Positions 50,261-59,650 of a stretch of DNA of 64,000 bases are shown piece by piece (the first letter of the stretch is position 1; the number at the start of each line of letters is the position of its first letter). This DNA comes from Thermus albus. GTDB lineage: Bacteria > Deinococcota > Deinococci > Deinococcales > Thermaceae. The stretch covers positions 124,001 through 188,000 of the forward strand of contig NZ_JAKTNR010000003.1 in the NCBI RefSeq assembly GCF_022760855.1, read 5' to 3'. The position numbers and the translations under genes are program-made. The notes under the pieces are model-generated. The model saw nothing but the letters and a program-made list of their open reading frames with translations, was not told the DNA's origin and did not search any database.

Positions 50261-52859
50261 TGAGGGCCTCCACCTTGGAGGAGGGCTTCTCCCCCAGTTC
50301 TTCCCACAGGCGTTTGCGGTAACGCTCCAGAAGCCTTAAGGCCCGGGCCCTTTGGCCTCGGGCCAGGTACGAGGCCGACAAAGGGAGGAGGGCTTCCTCG
50401 TCCAGGGGGTCAAGCTCCAAAAGACGTTCTAAGAAATGGGGCTCCGCCCGTTTGAGAAACAGGGCCCGCACCCGGTGGAAAACCTCCTCCCGCTTCCGGT
50501 CCAAAAGGGGGTGATCCAAACCCGGGAAAAGGGGTTCTCGGTAAAGCTCCAAAACCCTTTCCGCCTGGCCCCGTTGCAAGGCTTCCTCTAGGGCAGAAAG
50601 ATCGGCTTCCACCCGCATCAGCCCCTCCTCCCCCAGGTAGGTGGGCACCCCCCAGGGCTCCAGGACCTTGCGAAGGCGGGCCAGCCACACGTAAAGGTTG
50701 TTCAAGGCCGCCTCCTCGGTCACGTCCGGCCAAAGGGCAAAGGCCACCTCCTCCCGGGGCAGGCCCAGGAGCATAAGGGCGAAGACTTCCCTGGCCTTTC
50801 CCTTTAGGGTTACAGGCCCCAAAGGATGTTCCACTTGGAAGCGCCCCAGGACCTGGACCCTTAAGGGTGGGATCTCAGGGAGCCTCAGGGCGATGGCCTC
50901 CTTCCATCCGGAACGCAGGACCTCGAGGAGGGGATAGGCCCGGGCCAGCTCGGGGCGCTTCCTGGGGAGGGCCTCCAGGGGAAGGAGGTCTGGAAGAAGG
51001 CCTTCTCCAACATCGGTTAGGGTGAGGAGGGCCTTTAGGTCCTCCTCCCCGCCCAGGAGGCGGTAGCGGGCAGCGTGCCAGAGGAGCCTTTCCTCTAGGT
51101 TTCCGGGATAAGGGGGCAGAAGCCCCGGGTCTTTTCGTAAAAGGGCCCGGGTGAGGCTGGGGAAGAAACCCGAAAGACCCTCCAACAGGCCCGGATCCCC
51201 CCTGAGCTCCGCCAAGAGGGCCCTTCCCCTTTCCACCAGGTAGGCGTTTTCCCAGAGTTCCGCCTGGGCCACCAGCCGGGCGAGGGTTTCGGCATCCTTG
51301 TCCATGTGAGCCAGGAGCATCTTGGCCTCCAGGGAGGCCAGGGGGTGGCCAGGAGTTTGGCTGGCCCTTTCCAAGTAGCCACGCGCCCTCTCCCTCTGCC
51401 CCAGGAGGAGGTGGAGCCTGCCCAGGTCCCGGAGGTGGCCGGCGAGGTTTTGCGGGATATGGCGCTCCATCAGCCCCAGGGCTTCCTCGAGGGCCTCTAT
51501 CCTTTCCCGAAAGGCCCCCTTTAGCTCAAAGCGCAGGAGGGCCAGGTTGCTGAGGGGGGCGATCCGGTAGGGGCTTTCCGGGGGTAGGTGGCGGAGGGCC
51601 TCTTCCAAAAGCCTTGCTGCCTCCTCGGGCCGGCCTTCCTCAAAGGGTACCCGGGCGGCGTCGTTCAAGAAACGGCCGGCCAGCTCGGGGCTGACCTTAG
51701 GGAGGAGGGCCAGACCCCGTTCCAAATAGGCCCGGGCCCGGGGAAGGTCTCGGCCCAAAAGGGTTTCCGAGAGGTAAAAGGCCAGGTGGCCCATGGCGGT
51801 GAGGGCTAAAGCGGGGTCCTCGGGGGACTCCGCCAGTTCCGTCAATAGGGCAAGCCCCTCCTTCCTGCCGCACTGGGCCAGGGCCTCCCCCAGGCGCAGG
51901 TGGGCCCTCGGGCCCCCTTGGCGGAGAAGGTCCTGCCATTGCAAAAGCCTTTCCGCGGGGATCGGCAGGGTGATGGGGCTCTCTAGAAGGGACAAAAGTT
52001 CCCCCTTGAGGCCCGCTTCCCAGTAGGCTTCCGCCAACAAGGCGGGGGGAAGCCTTCCCGCGGCTTGGCGCACGGCCCGTTGCACCTCCTTTAGGAGGCT
52101 CTTTCGGGCCATCTCCTTAAGGAGGGGATGGAGGGTGTAGCCCTCCGGCAGGCGCCTTAGGAGGCCTTTTTGGAAGAGGCTTTCCGTTTCTTGGCGGGCC
52201 AGGGAAGGGGGTAGGTGGGGAAGAGCTGCCAGCAGAAGACCTTCTTGGAACTCCCCGGGGGACAGGCTTTCCCTTAAGCCCTGCAGGAGGGCCTTGGGCT
52301 CAGGGGGGTTTCCCGTGAGGGCGGAGAGGAAAAGGGGAAGGGGCCAGCCCCCCGTGGCCCGGTGGGCCTCCTCAAAGCCTTCCGTGCCGGCGAAGAGGGC
52401 CTCGGCCTCCTCGAGGGTAAAGGCCAGGTGGGAAGCCTTTAGGTGAACGAGCCTTCCCTCGGCCAGGAGCTTGGGAAGTTCAGGGTAGGGGAGGGGCTTG
52501 CGGCTGGCCAGGACCACCAGGGCGGGAAGGGTGCGAAGGAGGGGAGAAAGGCCCTCCTTACCGGTAAGGTCCTCCAGGACCACCAGGGTGGGCTCGGACT
52601 TGAGGGCCTCCACCACCGCGCCCCAGGGCACCTCTTCGGGAAGCCCCAAGGCCTTGGCCAGAAGGTTCTTTGGCGGGCCCAAAAGGGCGCTGGCCCAAAG
52701 GGTCCTTAGGCCCAGGCGGGCAGAAAGCTGGCCGGCTAGAACGCTTTTCCCAAAGCCCGCAGGGGCCTCCAGCCATACGGCAAAGCCCGGTTCTTGGGGC
52801 AGGAGGTCCAAAAGCCTCTGGCGTTCCAAATAGGCCGGGCTTTGCCAGGCCAGGGCCAT
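50241..52859 (-). CDS. STAND ATPase / TPR regulator with C-terminal winged helix and BTAD
   Basis: 872 residues from the ATG at 52859 (MALAWQSPAYLERQRLL). The N-terminal MalT-like NTPase has Walker A EAPAGFGKS near residue 38 and Walker B PTLVVLEDLTGKEG. A long TPR-rich middle part follows (~330-640). The C-terminus has an OmpR-like winged helix (LRVQVLGRFQVEHPLGPVTL, EVAFALWPDVTEEAALNNLY) and a bacterial transcriptional activation domain (LLELDPLDEEALLPLSASYL). This order, ATPase first and DNA-binding BTAD last, is the reverse of AfsR-type SARPs. Ligand and targets unknown. Divergent from aroA with a gap of 67 bases. Confidence 0.82.
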   Translation of the reverse strand: MALAWQSPAYLERQRLLDLLPQEPGFAVWLEAPAGFGKSVLAGQLSARLGLRTLWASALLGPPKNLLAKALGLPEEVPWGAVVEALKSEPTLVVLEDLTGKEGLSPLLRTLPALVVLASRKPLPYPELPKLLAEGRLVHLKASHLAFTLEEAEALFAGTEGFEEAHRATGGWPLPLFLSALTGNPPEPKALLQGLRESLSPGEFQEGLLLAALPHLPPSLARQETESLFQKGLLRRLPEGYTLHPLLKEMARKSLLKEVQRAVRQAAGRLPPALLAEAYWEAGLKGELLSLLESPITLPIPAERLLQWQDLLRQGGPRAHLRLGEALAQCGRKEGLALLTELAESPEDPALALTAMGHLAFYLSETLLGRDLPRARAYLERGLALLPKVSPELAGRFLNDAARVPFEEGRPEEAARLLEEALRHLPPESPYRIAPLSNLALLRFELKGAFRERIEALEEALGLMERHIPQNLAGHLRDLGRLHLLLGQRERARGYLERASQTPGHPLASLEAKMLLAHMDKDAETLARLVAQAELWENAYLVERGRALLAELRGDPGLLEGLSGFFPSLTRALLRKDPGLLPPYPGNLEERLLWHAARYRLLGGEEDLKALLTLTDVGEGLLPDLLPLEALPRKRPELARAYPLLEVLRSGWKEAIALRLPEIPPLRVQVLGRFQVEHPLGPVTLKGKAREVFALMLLGLPREEVAFALWPDVTEEAALNNLYVWLARLRKVLEPWGVPTYLGEEGLMRVEADLSALEEALQRGQAERVLELYREPLFPGLDHPLLDRKREEVFHRVRALFLKRAEPHFLERLLELDPLDEEALLPLSASYLARGQRARALRLLERYRKRLWEELGEKPSSKVEALIKSLQG

Positions 52860-52926
52860 GCTTGTCCTCCATTTTAGCCAGGTTCCGGCCTTGACCAAAG
52901 CCCACGGGCCTTTCAGACTGGGGGGC

Positions 52927-54216
52927 ATGGACCGGCCCTACCTGGACCTAGGCCCCTTGGGCCCCTTGCGGGGACGCTTGCGCGTTCCTGGGGACAAGTC
53001 CGTGACCCATAGGGGCCTCATGCTCCTGGCCCTAAGCGAAGGGGAAGGAAGGCTTTTTTACCCTCTGAAGGCGGGGGATACCCTTTCCACCGCCCGGGCC
53101 ATGCAGGCCTTGGGGGCGGAGGTCCTCGAGGAGGGCCCCCACTTCCGGGTGCGGGGGCAGGGGCTTCGCTTGAAGGAGCCTGAGGATGTGGTGGACTGCG
53201 GCAACGCCGGCACCCTCATGCGGCTTCTCTTGGGCATCCTTTCCGGGCAGGAGGGCCTTTTTGCCGTCCTGACCGGGGATGCCTCCTTGCGCCGCCGCCC
53301 CATGGGCCGGGTGGCGGAGCCCCTCAGGGCCATGGGGGCGGCCATAGAGGGCAGGGAAGGCGGGAGGAAGGCGCCTTTGGCGGTGCGGGGCGGGACCCTG
53401 CGGGGGATTACCTACACTCTCCCCGTGCCCAGCGCCCAGGTGAAGAGCGCCCTTCTCCTGGCAGGGCTTTTTGCCGAGGGCGTCACGGAGGTGGTGGAGC
53501 CTGTTCCCACCCGGGACCACACGGAAAGGCTTTTCCACCACTTTGGCCTGCCCCTGGTAAAGGAGGGACAGCGCATCCGCACCCAAAGGGCCGAGCCCTT
53601 CCCCGCCAAGGACCTTACCGTGCCCGGGGACTTCTCCTCCGCGGCCTTCTTCCTGGTGGCGGCCCTCATCGTTCCGGATTCGGAGGTTACGGTGGAGGGG
53701 GTGGGGCTAAACCCCACCCGCACGGGGCTTTTAGAGGTGCTCCGAGAGATGGGGGGGGATTTAGAGTGGCAGGTGGTGGAGGGCGAGGCGGGGGAGCCTG
53801 TGGGCTGGATCCGGGCCCGGTATAGCCCCTTGAAGGGGGTTTCCGTGGACCCAAGCCTCATCCCCCTCATGGTGGACGAGGTGCCCATCCTAGCGGCGGC
53901 GGCGGCCTGGGCGGAAGGGGAGACCTATATTCCCAACCTTTCCGAGCTAAGGGTGAAGGAATCGGACCGGGTTGCCGCCATCGCCCAAAACCTTAGGGCC
54001 CTAGGGGTGGCGGTGGAGGAAGGGCCGGACTGGCTTAGGATCCAAGGGGGTGGGGTGCGGCCGGGAGAAGTGGAGCCCTTCCACGACCACCGGATCGCCA
54101 TGGCCTTCGCCGTGGCGGGCCTTAGGGTGGGGGTGAGGATCCATGAACCCCAGTGGGCGGAGATCTCCTATCCCGGTTTTTTCCGGGACCTGAAGCGGCT
54201 ATGCGGGGCATCGTGA
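52927..54216 (+). CDS. aroA: 3-phosphoshikimate 1-carboxyvinyltransferase (EPSP synthase)
   Basis: 429 residues from the ATG at 52927 ([20 protein letters not shown]). Signature residues: [20 protein letters not shown] (PEP/shikimate-binding Lys and Arg), [49 protein letters not shown] and [16 protein letters not shown]. The N-terminal LLGIL-type sequence is class II-like in part; I did not assign glyphosate class. Sixth step of the shikimate pathway. Overlaps cmk by 16 bases, starting an operon of coupled genes. Confidence 0.96.
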   Translation: MDRPYLDLGPLGPLRGRLRVPGDKSVTHRGLMLLALSEGEGRLFYPLKAGDTLSTARAMQALGAEVLEEGPHFRVRGQGLRLKEPEDVVDCGNAGTLMRLLLGILSGQEGLFAVLTGDASLRRRPMGRVAEPLRAMGAAIEGREGGRKAPLAVRGGTLRGITYTLPVPSAQVKSALLLAGLFAEGVTEVVEPVPTRDHTERLFHHFGLPLVKEGQRIRTQRAEPFPAKDLTVPGDFSSAAFFLVAALIVPDSEVTVEGVGLNPTRTGLLEVLREMGGDLEWQVVEGEAGEPVGWIRARYSPLKGVSVDPSLIPLMVDEVPILAAAAAWAEGETYIPNLSELRVKESDRVAAIAQNLRALGVAVEEGPDWLRIQGGGVRPGEVEPFHDHRIAMAFAVAGLRVGVRIHEPQWAEISYPGFFRDLKRLCGAS

Positions 54217-54839
54217 CCATAGATGGGCCTTCTGCCTCGGGGAAAAGCTCGGTGGCCAAAAGGGTGGCGGAGGCCTTGGGGGTGCCCTATTTGAGCAGCG
54301 GCCTCCTCTACCGGGCGGCCGCCTATCTGGCCTCGAGGGCCGGGGTGGAGCCAGGGGATGAGGAAGGGGTTTTGCGCCTTCTCAAAGGCTTGTCCATCCG
54401 CCTCCTGCCCAAGCCGGAGGGGAACCGGGTGGTGGTGGAAGGGCCTTCGGGGCTGGAGGACCTTACCCCCCACCTCCATACTCCGGAGGTGGACCAGGTG
54501 GTTTCCTCCGTGGCCCGGCATCCTGGGGTGCGCTCTTGGGTCAACGAAAGGCTTAAGGAAGTTCCACCGCCCTTCGTGGCCGAGGGGCGGGATATGGGCA
54601 CGGCGGTCTTCCCCGAGGCGCCCCACAAGTTCTACCTCACGGCCCGGCCTGAGGTGCGGGCTAGGCGGCGCACCGCCGAGCGTCCCCAGGACTACGAGGA
54701 GGTGCTTAGGGACCTTTTGCGGCGGGACGAGCTGGACAGGGTCCAAAGCGCGCCTGCTCCGGAGGCCATCGTGATGGATACCAGCGAGATGGGCCTCGAG
54801 GAGGTGGTGGCCCGCGTGCTCTCCCACATCCGTGACTGA
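54201..54839 (+). CDS. cmk: Cytidylate kinase
   Basis: 212 residues from the ATG at 54201 ([20 protein letters not shown]), which contains the Walker A loop. CMP-binding residues are in [20 protein letters not shown], and [20 protein letters not shown] and [20 protein letters not shown] are typical. It phosphorylates CMP and dCMP. The aroA-cmk neighbourhood is common in bacteria. The start lies inside the end of aroA, so translation is coupled. Confidence 0.96.
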   Translation: MRGIVTIDGPSASGKSSVAKRVAEALGVPYLSSGLLYRAAAYLASRAGVEPGDEEGVLRLLKGLSIRLLPKPEGNRVVVEGPSGLEDLTPHLHTPEVDQVVSSVARHPGVRSWVNERLKEVPPPFVAEGRDMGTAVFPEAPHKFYLTARPEVRARRRTAERPQDYEEVLRDLLRRDELDRVQSAPAPEAIVMDTSEMGLEEVVARVLSHIRD

Positions 54840-54841
54840 GC

Positions 54842-55615
54842 ATGGTTCCCGGAGCCAAGGAAAGGCCGGTCCACGAGTTCTTGAACATCGTCCTCTTCCG
54901 CCCCCTGGCCCACCTGGTGGTGCGCCTTCTCCTCTTCACTCCGGTTAGGCCCCACCACCTGGTCCTCCTCCACACCTTTTTGGTCCTTTTGGCCTCCTGG
55001 TATATCCTTAGGGGCCTGGATTTGGCGGCGGCCCTTCTCCTTCAACTAAAGACCATTCTGGATAATGCCGACGGGCAGCTGGCCCGCCTGAGGGGGGAGG
55101 TTTCGGAGCTGGGCCGGTATCTGGACACGGAGCTGGACCTCTTGGGAAACCTCTTCCTGTTTGTGGCCTTGGGGGCGCGTACCGGGGCTTGGGAGCTTGC
55201 CGCTCTGGCCTTTTTGGTCTTCACCTGGGTCCAGTCCTACGACTTTAACCTGGAAAGGCTTTATAGGGAAGCCCGGGGTCTCCCCCTGCCCGCTGAGAAA
55301 CCGGATCCCCCTGGCCCCCTCCTCGGTTTTTTGCGGGGGGTTTACCGCGGGTTTTTCCTGCCCCAGGACCGGGCTGTAAGGGCTTTGGAGACCTTCTTGC
55401 TTCGCCGTTTTCGCCTTTCCCCCCTGCGGTTTTGGGACGAAGGGGCCTTGGCGGGGGTGGTGAACCTGGGCCTCACCACCCAGCTTTTCTTCCTGGGGGT
55501 CTTCTTGCTCTTTCACCAGCCTAGGGCCTATCTTACCTTCGTGGTCCTTCAGGCCCTGTATCTTATGCTTTGGTATTTATGGAGGATTCTCCGCGCCATC
55601 CCATCCCCACGGTAG
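54842..55615 (+). CDS. CDP-alcohol phosphatidyltransferase
   Basis: 257 residues, about six membrane helices. The family motif D-x2-D-G-x2-A-R-x8-G-x3-D-x3-D is seen as DNADGQLARLRG followed by ELGRYLDTELD near residues 74-99. It transfers a phosphatidyl group from CDP-diacylglycerol (or a related CDP-alcohol) to an acceptor at the membrane. The acceptor cannot be told from the sequence. Two bases separate it from cmk and its end overlaps the nudix gene by 37 bases. Confidence 0.88.
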   Translation: MVPGAKERPVHEFLNIVLFRPLAHLVVRLLLFTPVRPHHLVLLHTFLVLLASWYILRGLDLAAALLLQLKTILDNADGQLARLRGEVSELGRYLDTELDLLGNLFLFVALGARTGAWELAALAFLVFTWVQSYDFNLERLYREARGLPLPAEKPDPPGPLLGFLRGVYRGFFLPQDRAVRALETFLLRRFRLSPLRFWDEGALAGVVNLGLTTQLFFLGVFLLFHQPRAYLTFVVLQALYLMLWYLWRILRAIPSPR

Positions 55616-55989
55616 GAGCCTTGGTGGAACAGGAAGGTAGGGTGCTTCTGGTGCGCACCCAAAAGTGGCGGGGGCTATGGGGGGTGCCCGGGGGGAAGGT
55701 GGAGTGGGGGGAGTCCTTGGAGGCGGCCCTTAGGCGGGAGTTTTGGGAAGAGGTGGGCCTGGGCCTTAAGGAGGTGCGCTTTGCCTTGGTGCAGGAGGCC
55801 ATCTTTAGCCCGGAGTTCCACAAGCCCACCCACATGCTCCTTTTCAACTACTTTGCCCAAGGGGAAGGGGAGGTGCGGCCCGGGGAGGAGATCCTGGAGT
55901 GGGCCTGGGTAAGGCCGGAAGAGGGCTTTTCTTTTGCTCTGAACAGCTTCACCCGGGTTTTGCTGGAAACATATCTGGAGGGAAGATGA
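55579..55989 (+). CDS. Nudix hydrolase
   Basis: 136 residues from the ATG at 55579 (MEDSPRHPIPTVGALVEQEG); a TTG nine bases upstream is possible. The Nudix box G-x5-E-x7-R-E-U-x-E-E-x-G-U is visible as GGKVEWGESLEAALRREF followed by WEEVGL. It hydrolyses a nucleoside diphosphate linked to another group; the substrate is unknown (ADP-ribose and 8-oxo-dGTP types share this pattern). Overlaps both neighbours, so it is in the aroA operon. Confidence 0.88.
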   Translation: MEDSPRHPIPTVGALVEQEGRVLLVRTQKWRGLWGVPGGKVEWGESLEAALRREFWEEVGLGLKEVRFALVQEAIFSPEFHKPTHMLLFNYFAQGEGEVRPGEEILEWAWVRPEEGFSFALNSFTRVLLETYLEGR

Positions 55990-56690
55990 GGGTCGCCTTG
56001 GTCACGGGGAGCGCCAAGGGCATTGGCCGGGCCATCCTCCTGGCCCTGGCCAAGGAGGGCTTCCAGGTGGCGGTCCACTACCGCACCTCGGAGGGTCTGG
56101 CCGAGGCCACCCGCCTCGAGGCCGAGGCCTTGGGGGTAAAGGCCATCAAGGTGCGGGCCGACCTCACCCAAGAGGAGGAGGTGGCCCTTTTGGTGGAGGA
56201 GGTGCGCTACCACCTGGGGGGGGTTGGCGTCCTGGTGAACAACGTGGGGGACTACCTCTTTAAGCCCATTGAGGAGGTTTCTCTGGAAGAGTGGCGCTGG
56301 ATTTTGGACTCCAACCTCACCAGCACCTTCCTCCTCACCCAAAGGGTCCTTCCCCTCATGGTGGAGCAGGGGTATGGGCGCATCGTTAACCTGGGCTACG
56401 CCGGGGCCCAGAACCTCTTAGCCCGGCCCCACATCACCCCCTACGCCATCGCCAAAACCGGGGTGATCCTCTACACCAAGGCCATCGCCAAGCGCTTCGC
56501 CCAGGCGGGGATCACCGCCAACGTGGTGGCCCCGGGGGTGGCGGAGAACTCCATTTCCAAGCCCCTTCAGGAGATCCCCATGGCCCGGCTGGCCCTCCTG
56601 GAGGAGATCGCCCAGGCGGTGCTCTTCTTCGTGCGGGAGCCCTACGTGACGGGGCAAGTCCTCGAGGTGGCCGGGGGGTGGAACCTCTAG
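55986..56690 (+). CDS. Short-chain dehydrogenase/reductase (FabG-like)
   Basis: 234 residues from the ATG at 55986, overlapping the nudix stop by four bases. Rossmann glycine motif VTGSAKGIGRAILLALAKEG, LVNNVGDYLFKPIEEVSLEE, and the catalytic Tyr-x3-Lys in ITPYAIAKTGVILYTKAIAK. The C-terminus VTGQVLEVAGGWNL is typical of NADPH-dependent 3-oxoacyl-ACP reductases. A true fatty-acid role is not proven since the fab cluster is not here. Confidence 0.85.
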   Translation: MRVALVTGSAKGIGRAILLALAKEGFQVAVHYRTSEGLAEATRLEAEALGVKAIKVRADLTQEEEVALLVEEVRYHLGGVGVLVNNVGDYLFKPIEEVSLEEWRWILDSNLTSTFLLTQRVLPLMVEQGYGRIVNLGYAGAQNLLARPHITPYAIAKTGVILYTKAIAKRFAQAGITANVVAPGVAENSISKPLQEIPMARLALLEEIAQAVLFFVREPYVTGQVLEVAGGWNL

Positions 56691-56831
56691 GGCCACTTGG
56701 TCTACGCGTGTGCCCGCTCCACCCCGGCCAAATGGGAGTGGGCGATCCTTCTCCTTGTGGGCCTGATGGGGAAGAGGCGGTCAGGCCTATCCCTGAGGTG
56801 AAGAACCCCTTCGCATGGTAGGTTAGAAGCC

Positions 56832-57809
56832 ATGGACGGCAACGCTCCCGACCCCAAGTACTGGGAAAAGATGCGCCTGGTGGCCGAGGTCCTGAAGGCC
56901 GTGGAGGGGCCCATCTACATCGCTACCCACGTGGACCCCGACGGGGACGCCATCGGTAGCTCCTTGGGGCTTTACCGGGCCCTCAAGGCCTTGGGGAAGG
57001 AGGCCTACTGGGTGGCCGAACCTCCCAGGTTCCTCCGCTTTCTGCCCAAGGAGGAGGAGTACTCGGACCCTCTGGAGAAGCTTCCCGTGGGGGCCACCCT
57101 GGTGGCCCTGGACAGCGCCGAGCCGGGCCGGGTGGTGGGGGTGCCGGTGGAGGGATTGGTCATCAACATTGACCACCACGGCACCAATCCCCGTTTTGGC
57201 CACATCGCGGTGGTGGACCCCTCCAAGGCGGCCACCGCCCAGATGGTGAAGGACCTCATTGACCTTTTGGGGGTGGAGTGGACAGCGGAGATCGCCACCC
57301 CTGTGCTCACGGGCATCCTCACCGATACCGGCAACTTCCGCTTCGCCAACACCACCCCGGAGGTGCTCAAGGTGGCCTCGGAGCTTCTGGGGTATGGGGT
57401 GAAGCTTCCCGAGCTCACCGATAGGCTCCAGTTCCGCCCGCCCTCCTACTTCCGCCTCATGGGGCAGGTGCTTTCCACCGTGGCCTTCCACTACGGGGGG
57501 CTCTTGGTCACCGCTCACCTTCCTGAGGAGGCCAAGCGGGACGAGGAGGACTCCGACGACTTCGTGGGCCTTATCCGCTACGTGGAGGGAAGTGTGGTTT
57601 CCGTCTTCCTGCGCAAGCGAGGGGAAGGGGTGAAGGTCTCCATCCGCTCCCGGGGTGGGGTTTCCGCCCAGAACATCGCCGTAAGGCTTGGGGGCGGGGG
57701 GCACGTGCCTGCGGCCGGGGCTACCCTCGAGGGGGTAGACCTGGACCGGGCCTACGAGATGGTCCTCGAGGCGGTGGCGGAAGAGCTTCGGCGGGCGGGA
57801 TACCTCTAG
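56832..57809 (+). CDS. nrnA: DHH/DHHA1 phosphoesterase, NrnA-like oligoribonuclease / pAp phosphatase
   Basis: 325 residues. DHH domain: YIATHVDPDGDAIGSSLGL (Mn-binding His and Asp), VALDSAEPGR, VINIDHHGTNPRFGH with the DHH triad, and GILTDTGNFRF. The DHHA1 substrate-binding domain ends with RLGGGGHVPAAGATLEG. NrnA degrades short RNA oligomers and dephosphorylates 3'-phosphoadenosine 5'-phosphate. A TAGGTT hexamer 7 bases before the ATG could be a -10 for a leaderless message. The 141 bases before it contain no gene. Confidence 0.93.
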   Translation: MDGNAPDPKYWEKMRLVAEVLKAVEGPIYIATHVDPDGDAIGSSLGLYRALKALGKEAYWVAEPPRFLRFLPKEEEYSDPLEKLPVGATLVALDSAEPGRVVGVPVEGLVINIDHHGTNPRFGHIAVVDPSKAATAQMVKDLIDLLGVEWTAEIATPVLTGILTDTGNFRFANTTPEVLKVASELLGYGVKLPELTDRLQFRPPSYFRLMGQVLSTVAFHYGGLLVTAHLPEEAKRDEEDSDDFVGLIRYVEGSVVSVFLRKRGEGVKVSIRSRGGVSAQNIAVRLGGGGHVPAAGATLEGVDLDRAYEMVLEAVAEELRRAGYL

Positions 57810-58345
57810 GGCCTTGGGGGGTGCCAGAGGAAGGGGGGCACCCCTAGGCCCTCTGGGGCCACCTCTTCGCCCGGTTCCACTAAGCGCCTTAGCCGGTAGA
57901 GGCCTCCACGGGGCTCCCGGAAGACCTCCAAAAGACCGGTTTCCCCGTCCACCAGCCAGCTTTCCGGGATACCCGCTTGGGCGTAGAGGGCCAGCTTTTT
58001 TCCATCCAGGTCCTTGGTGGGATAGGCCACTTCCACCACCAGGAGGATGTCCTTTGGCTCCGGGAAAGCCTGGATGTAAAAGTCCTCACGGGGTTTTAGA
58101 AGGGCTATGTCCGGCTGGGGGATGGAGAAGGGATTTAGGAGGATGGGGTTTTGCACCGAAACAATGGTCCGGTCCCCGTAAAGCCTTTCCAAGGCCTTGG
58201 CCAGGTAGGAGACCAGCCCCGCATGTCCGCTGCCGATGGGGGCCATCTCGTAAACCTCCCCGTCCAGGAGTTCAAGCCGCACCCCTTCCGGCGCCTCCTT
58301 AAGGAGGGCCTCAAACTCTTCCTTGCGGATGCGGTGGCGGACCAT
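57806..58345 (-). CDS. Uma2/DUF820-family endonuclease-like protein
   Basis: 179 residues. The PD-(D/E)xK-like core of the Uma2 family is visible: FEALLKEAPEGVRLELLDGE, IPQPDIALLKPREDFYIQAF, and DILLVVEVAYPTKDLDGKKL (the E-x-S/A...K region), then PESWLVDGETGLLEVFREP. Such proteins are abundant in Thermus and cyanobacteria, often in many paralogues; their function is unknown. It converges on nrnA with a four-base overlap. Confidence 0.82.
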   Translation of the reverse strand: MVRHRIRKEEFEALLKEAPEGVRLELLDGEVYEMAPIGSGHAGLVSYLAKALERLYGDRTIVSVQNPILLNPFSIPQPDIALLKPREDFYIQAFPEPKDILLVVEVAYPTKDLDGKKLALYAQAGIPESWLVDGETGLLEVFREPRGGLYRLRRLVEPGEEVAPEGLGVPPFLWHPPRP

Positions 58346-58366
58346 GTTTCTTCAGTTTACCAGGGC

Positions 58367-59587
58367 CTAGGCCCCGTACTTGAGGAGCCTCCCCGCATGG
58401 GCCAGGAGAAGGGGCATAAGCTCCATCCCCCTTAGGTGTCCCAGGCTGCCCCTTTGGGCCTCGCTTTCGGTGAAGCGGCGGGCGGCATCCTGGCGTAGGT
58501 AAGGGGCCTTGAGGAGGAGGGGCACCGGGTGCCAGGAGTGGGCCTTGAGGAGGGCAGGGGTGGAGTGGTCCCCGGTGAGGGCCAGGACGTCCGGCCTTAG
58601 GGCTAGGATTTCCGGCAACAGGGCGTCAAAGCGTTGGATCTCCGCCACCTTACCAAGGAAGTCCCCATCCTCCCCCTTGGCGTCGGGTTTTTTGAAGTGA
58701 AGGTAAAAGAAGTCGTACTGGTCCCAGTGTTCCCTGAGGGCCTGAAGTTTCCCCTCATGGGCATCGCCTTCCCCTTCCACGGGCAGGACCTCCATGCCCA
58801 CCAGGCTGGCCAGGCCCTTGTACATGGGGTAGCTGGCGATGGCCGCCGCCCTCAGGCCGTAGACCTCCGCCATGCTGGGGAAGGAGGGCCGCCTCGAGGC
58901 CCCACGGAAAAGGGCCCCGTTGATCTTGGGCTCGTCCTTGAGCACCTCCCGGATGCGCTCCGAAAGGAGGTTCACCAACCGGGCGGTTTTCCTCGAGGCC
59001 TCGTCCAAGGCCTCCGCCTTAAGGGGGGGAAGCCCCGCCTTTTGGGGGTCGGTGTCCGTGACCCCATCCCCTAGGCCTTCCCCCCTCAGGACCACCAGAA
59101 ACCGGTGCTCACTCTCCGTATAGAAGCGAACCTCCACATCCTCTACCCGAGGGATGGCCTCTTGGAGCTTGGCCACTACCCGCCGGTTTTCCTGGGTGCT
59201 GGGACGGCCTGCCCGGCGGTCCAGCACCTGGCCCTCGGGGCTTAGGGTGGCGAAGTTGCCCCTTAGGGCCACATCCCCATCCCGGAAGTCCACGCCAAGC
59301 CCCAGGGCGCTGAGGGCTCCCCGGCCCACCAGGTAGCGGAAAGGGTCATAGCCGAAAAGGGCCAAATGCCCGGGGCCGGAGCCGGGGGTAAGCCCAGGGT
59401 AGACGGGGGTGAGGAGGCCCAGGGCGCTTTCCTCCGCCAGGCGGTCCAGGTTGGGGGTCTTGGCGGCCTCCAGTTCCGTGGGCCCTCCGGGCTCCAGGGG
59501 AAGCCCTCCCACCCCGTCCAGGACCACCAGAAGGATTTTGGCCTTGCCCTCTTGCCGAAGCTCTTGGAAGACGGAAAAGAGGTCCAT
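58367..59587 (-). CDS. apgM: 2,3-bisphosphoglycerate-independent phosphoglycerate mutase, archaeal type
   Basis: 406 residues of the alkaline-phosphatase superfamily. The metal site is seen in [20 protein letters not shown]; the nucleophile region in [20 protein letters not shown]; later ligands in [20 protein letters not shown]. ApgM interconverts 3- and 2-phosphoglycerate in glycolysis and gluconeogenesis. No other glycolytic gene is nearby. It is preceded by the terminator of the upstream protease gene. Confidence 0.92.
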   Translation of the reverse strand: MDLFSVFQELRQEGKAKILLVVLDGVGGLPLEPGGPTELEAAKTPNLDRLAEESALGLLTPVYPGLTPGSGPGHLALFGYDPFRYLVGRGALSALGLGVDFRDGDVALRGNFATLSPEGQVLDRRAGRPSTQENRRVVAKLQEAIPRVEDVEVRFYTESEHRFLVVLRGEGLGDGVTDTDPQKAGLPPLKAEALDEASRKTARLVNLLSERIREVLKDEPKINGALFRGASRRPSFPSMAEVYGLRAAAIASYPMYKGLASLVGMEVLPVEGEGDAHEGKLQALREHWDQYDFFYLHFKKPDAKGEDGDFLGKVAEIQRFDALLPEILALRPDVLALTGDHSTPALLKAHSWHPVPLLLKAPYLRQDAARRFTESEAQRGSLGHLRGMELMPLLLAHAGRLLKYGA

Positions 59588-59610
59588 GGGGCCATTTTAA
59601 CGGCCAAGGA

Positions 59611-59635
59611 AAAACCCCCGGTTTCCCGGGGGTTT
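59611..59635 (-). terminator. Rho-independent terminator after the subtilisin-like gene
   Basis: A 10-base stem (AAACCCCCGG / CCGGGGGTTT) with a four-base loop is followed on the minus strand by TTTTT. It lies 16 bases downstream of the protease stop codon. Confidence 0.85.
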
Positions 59636-59650
59636 CCCCGCTTGTTTGCC

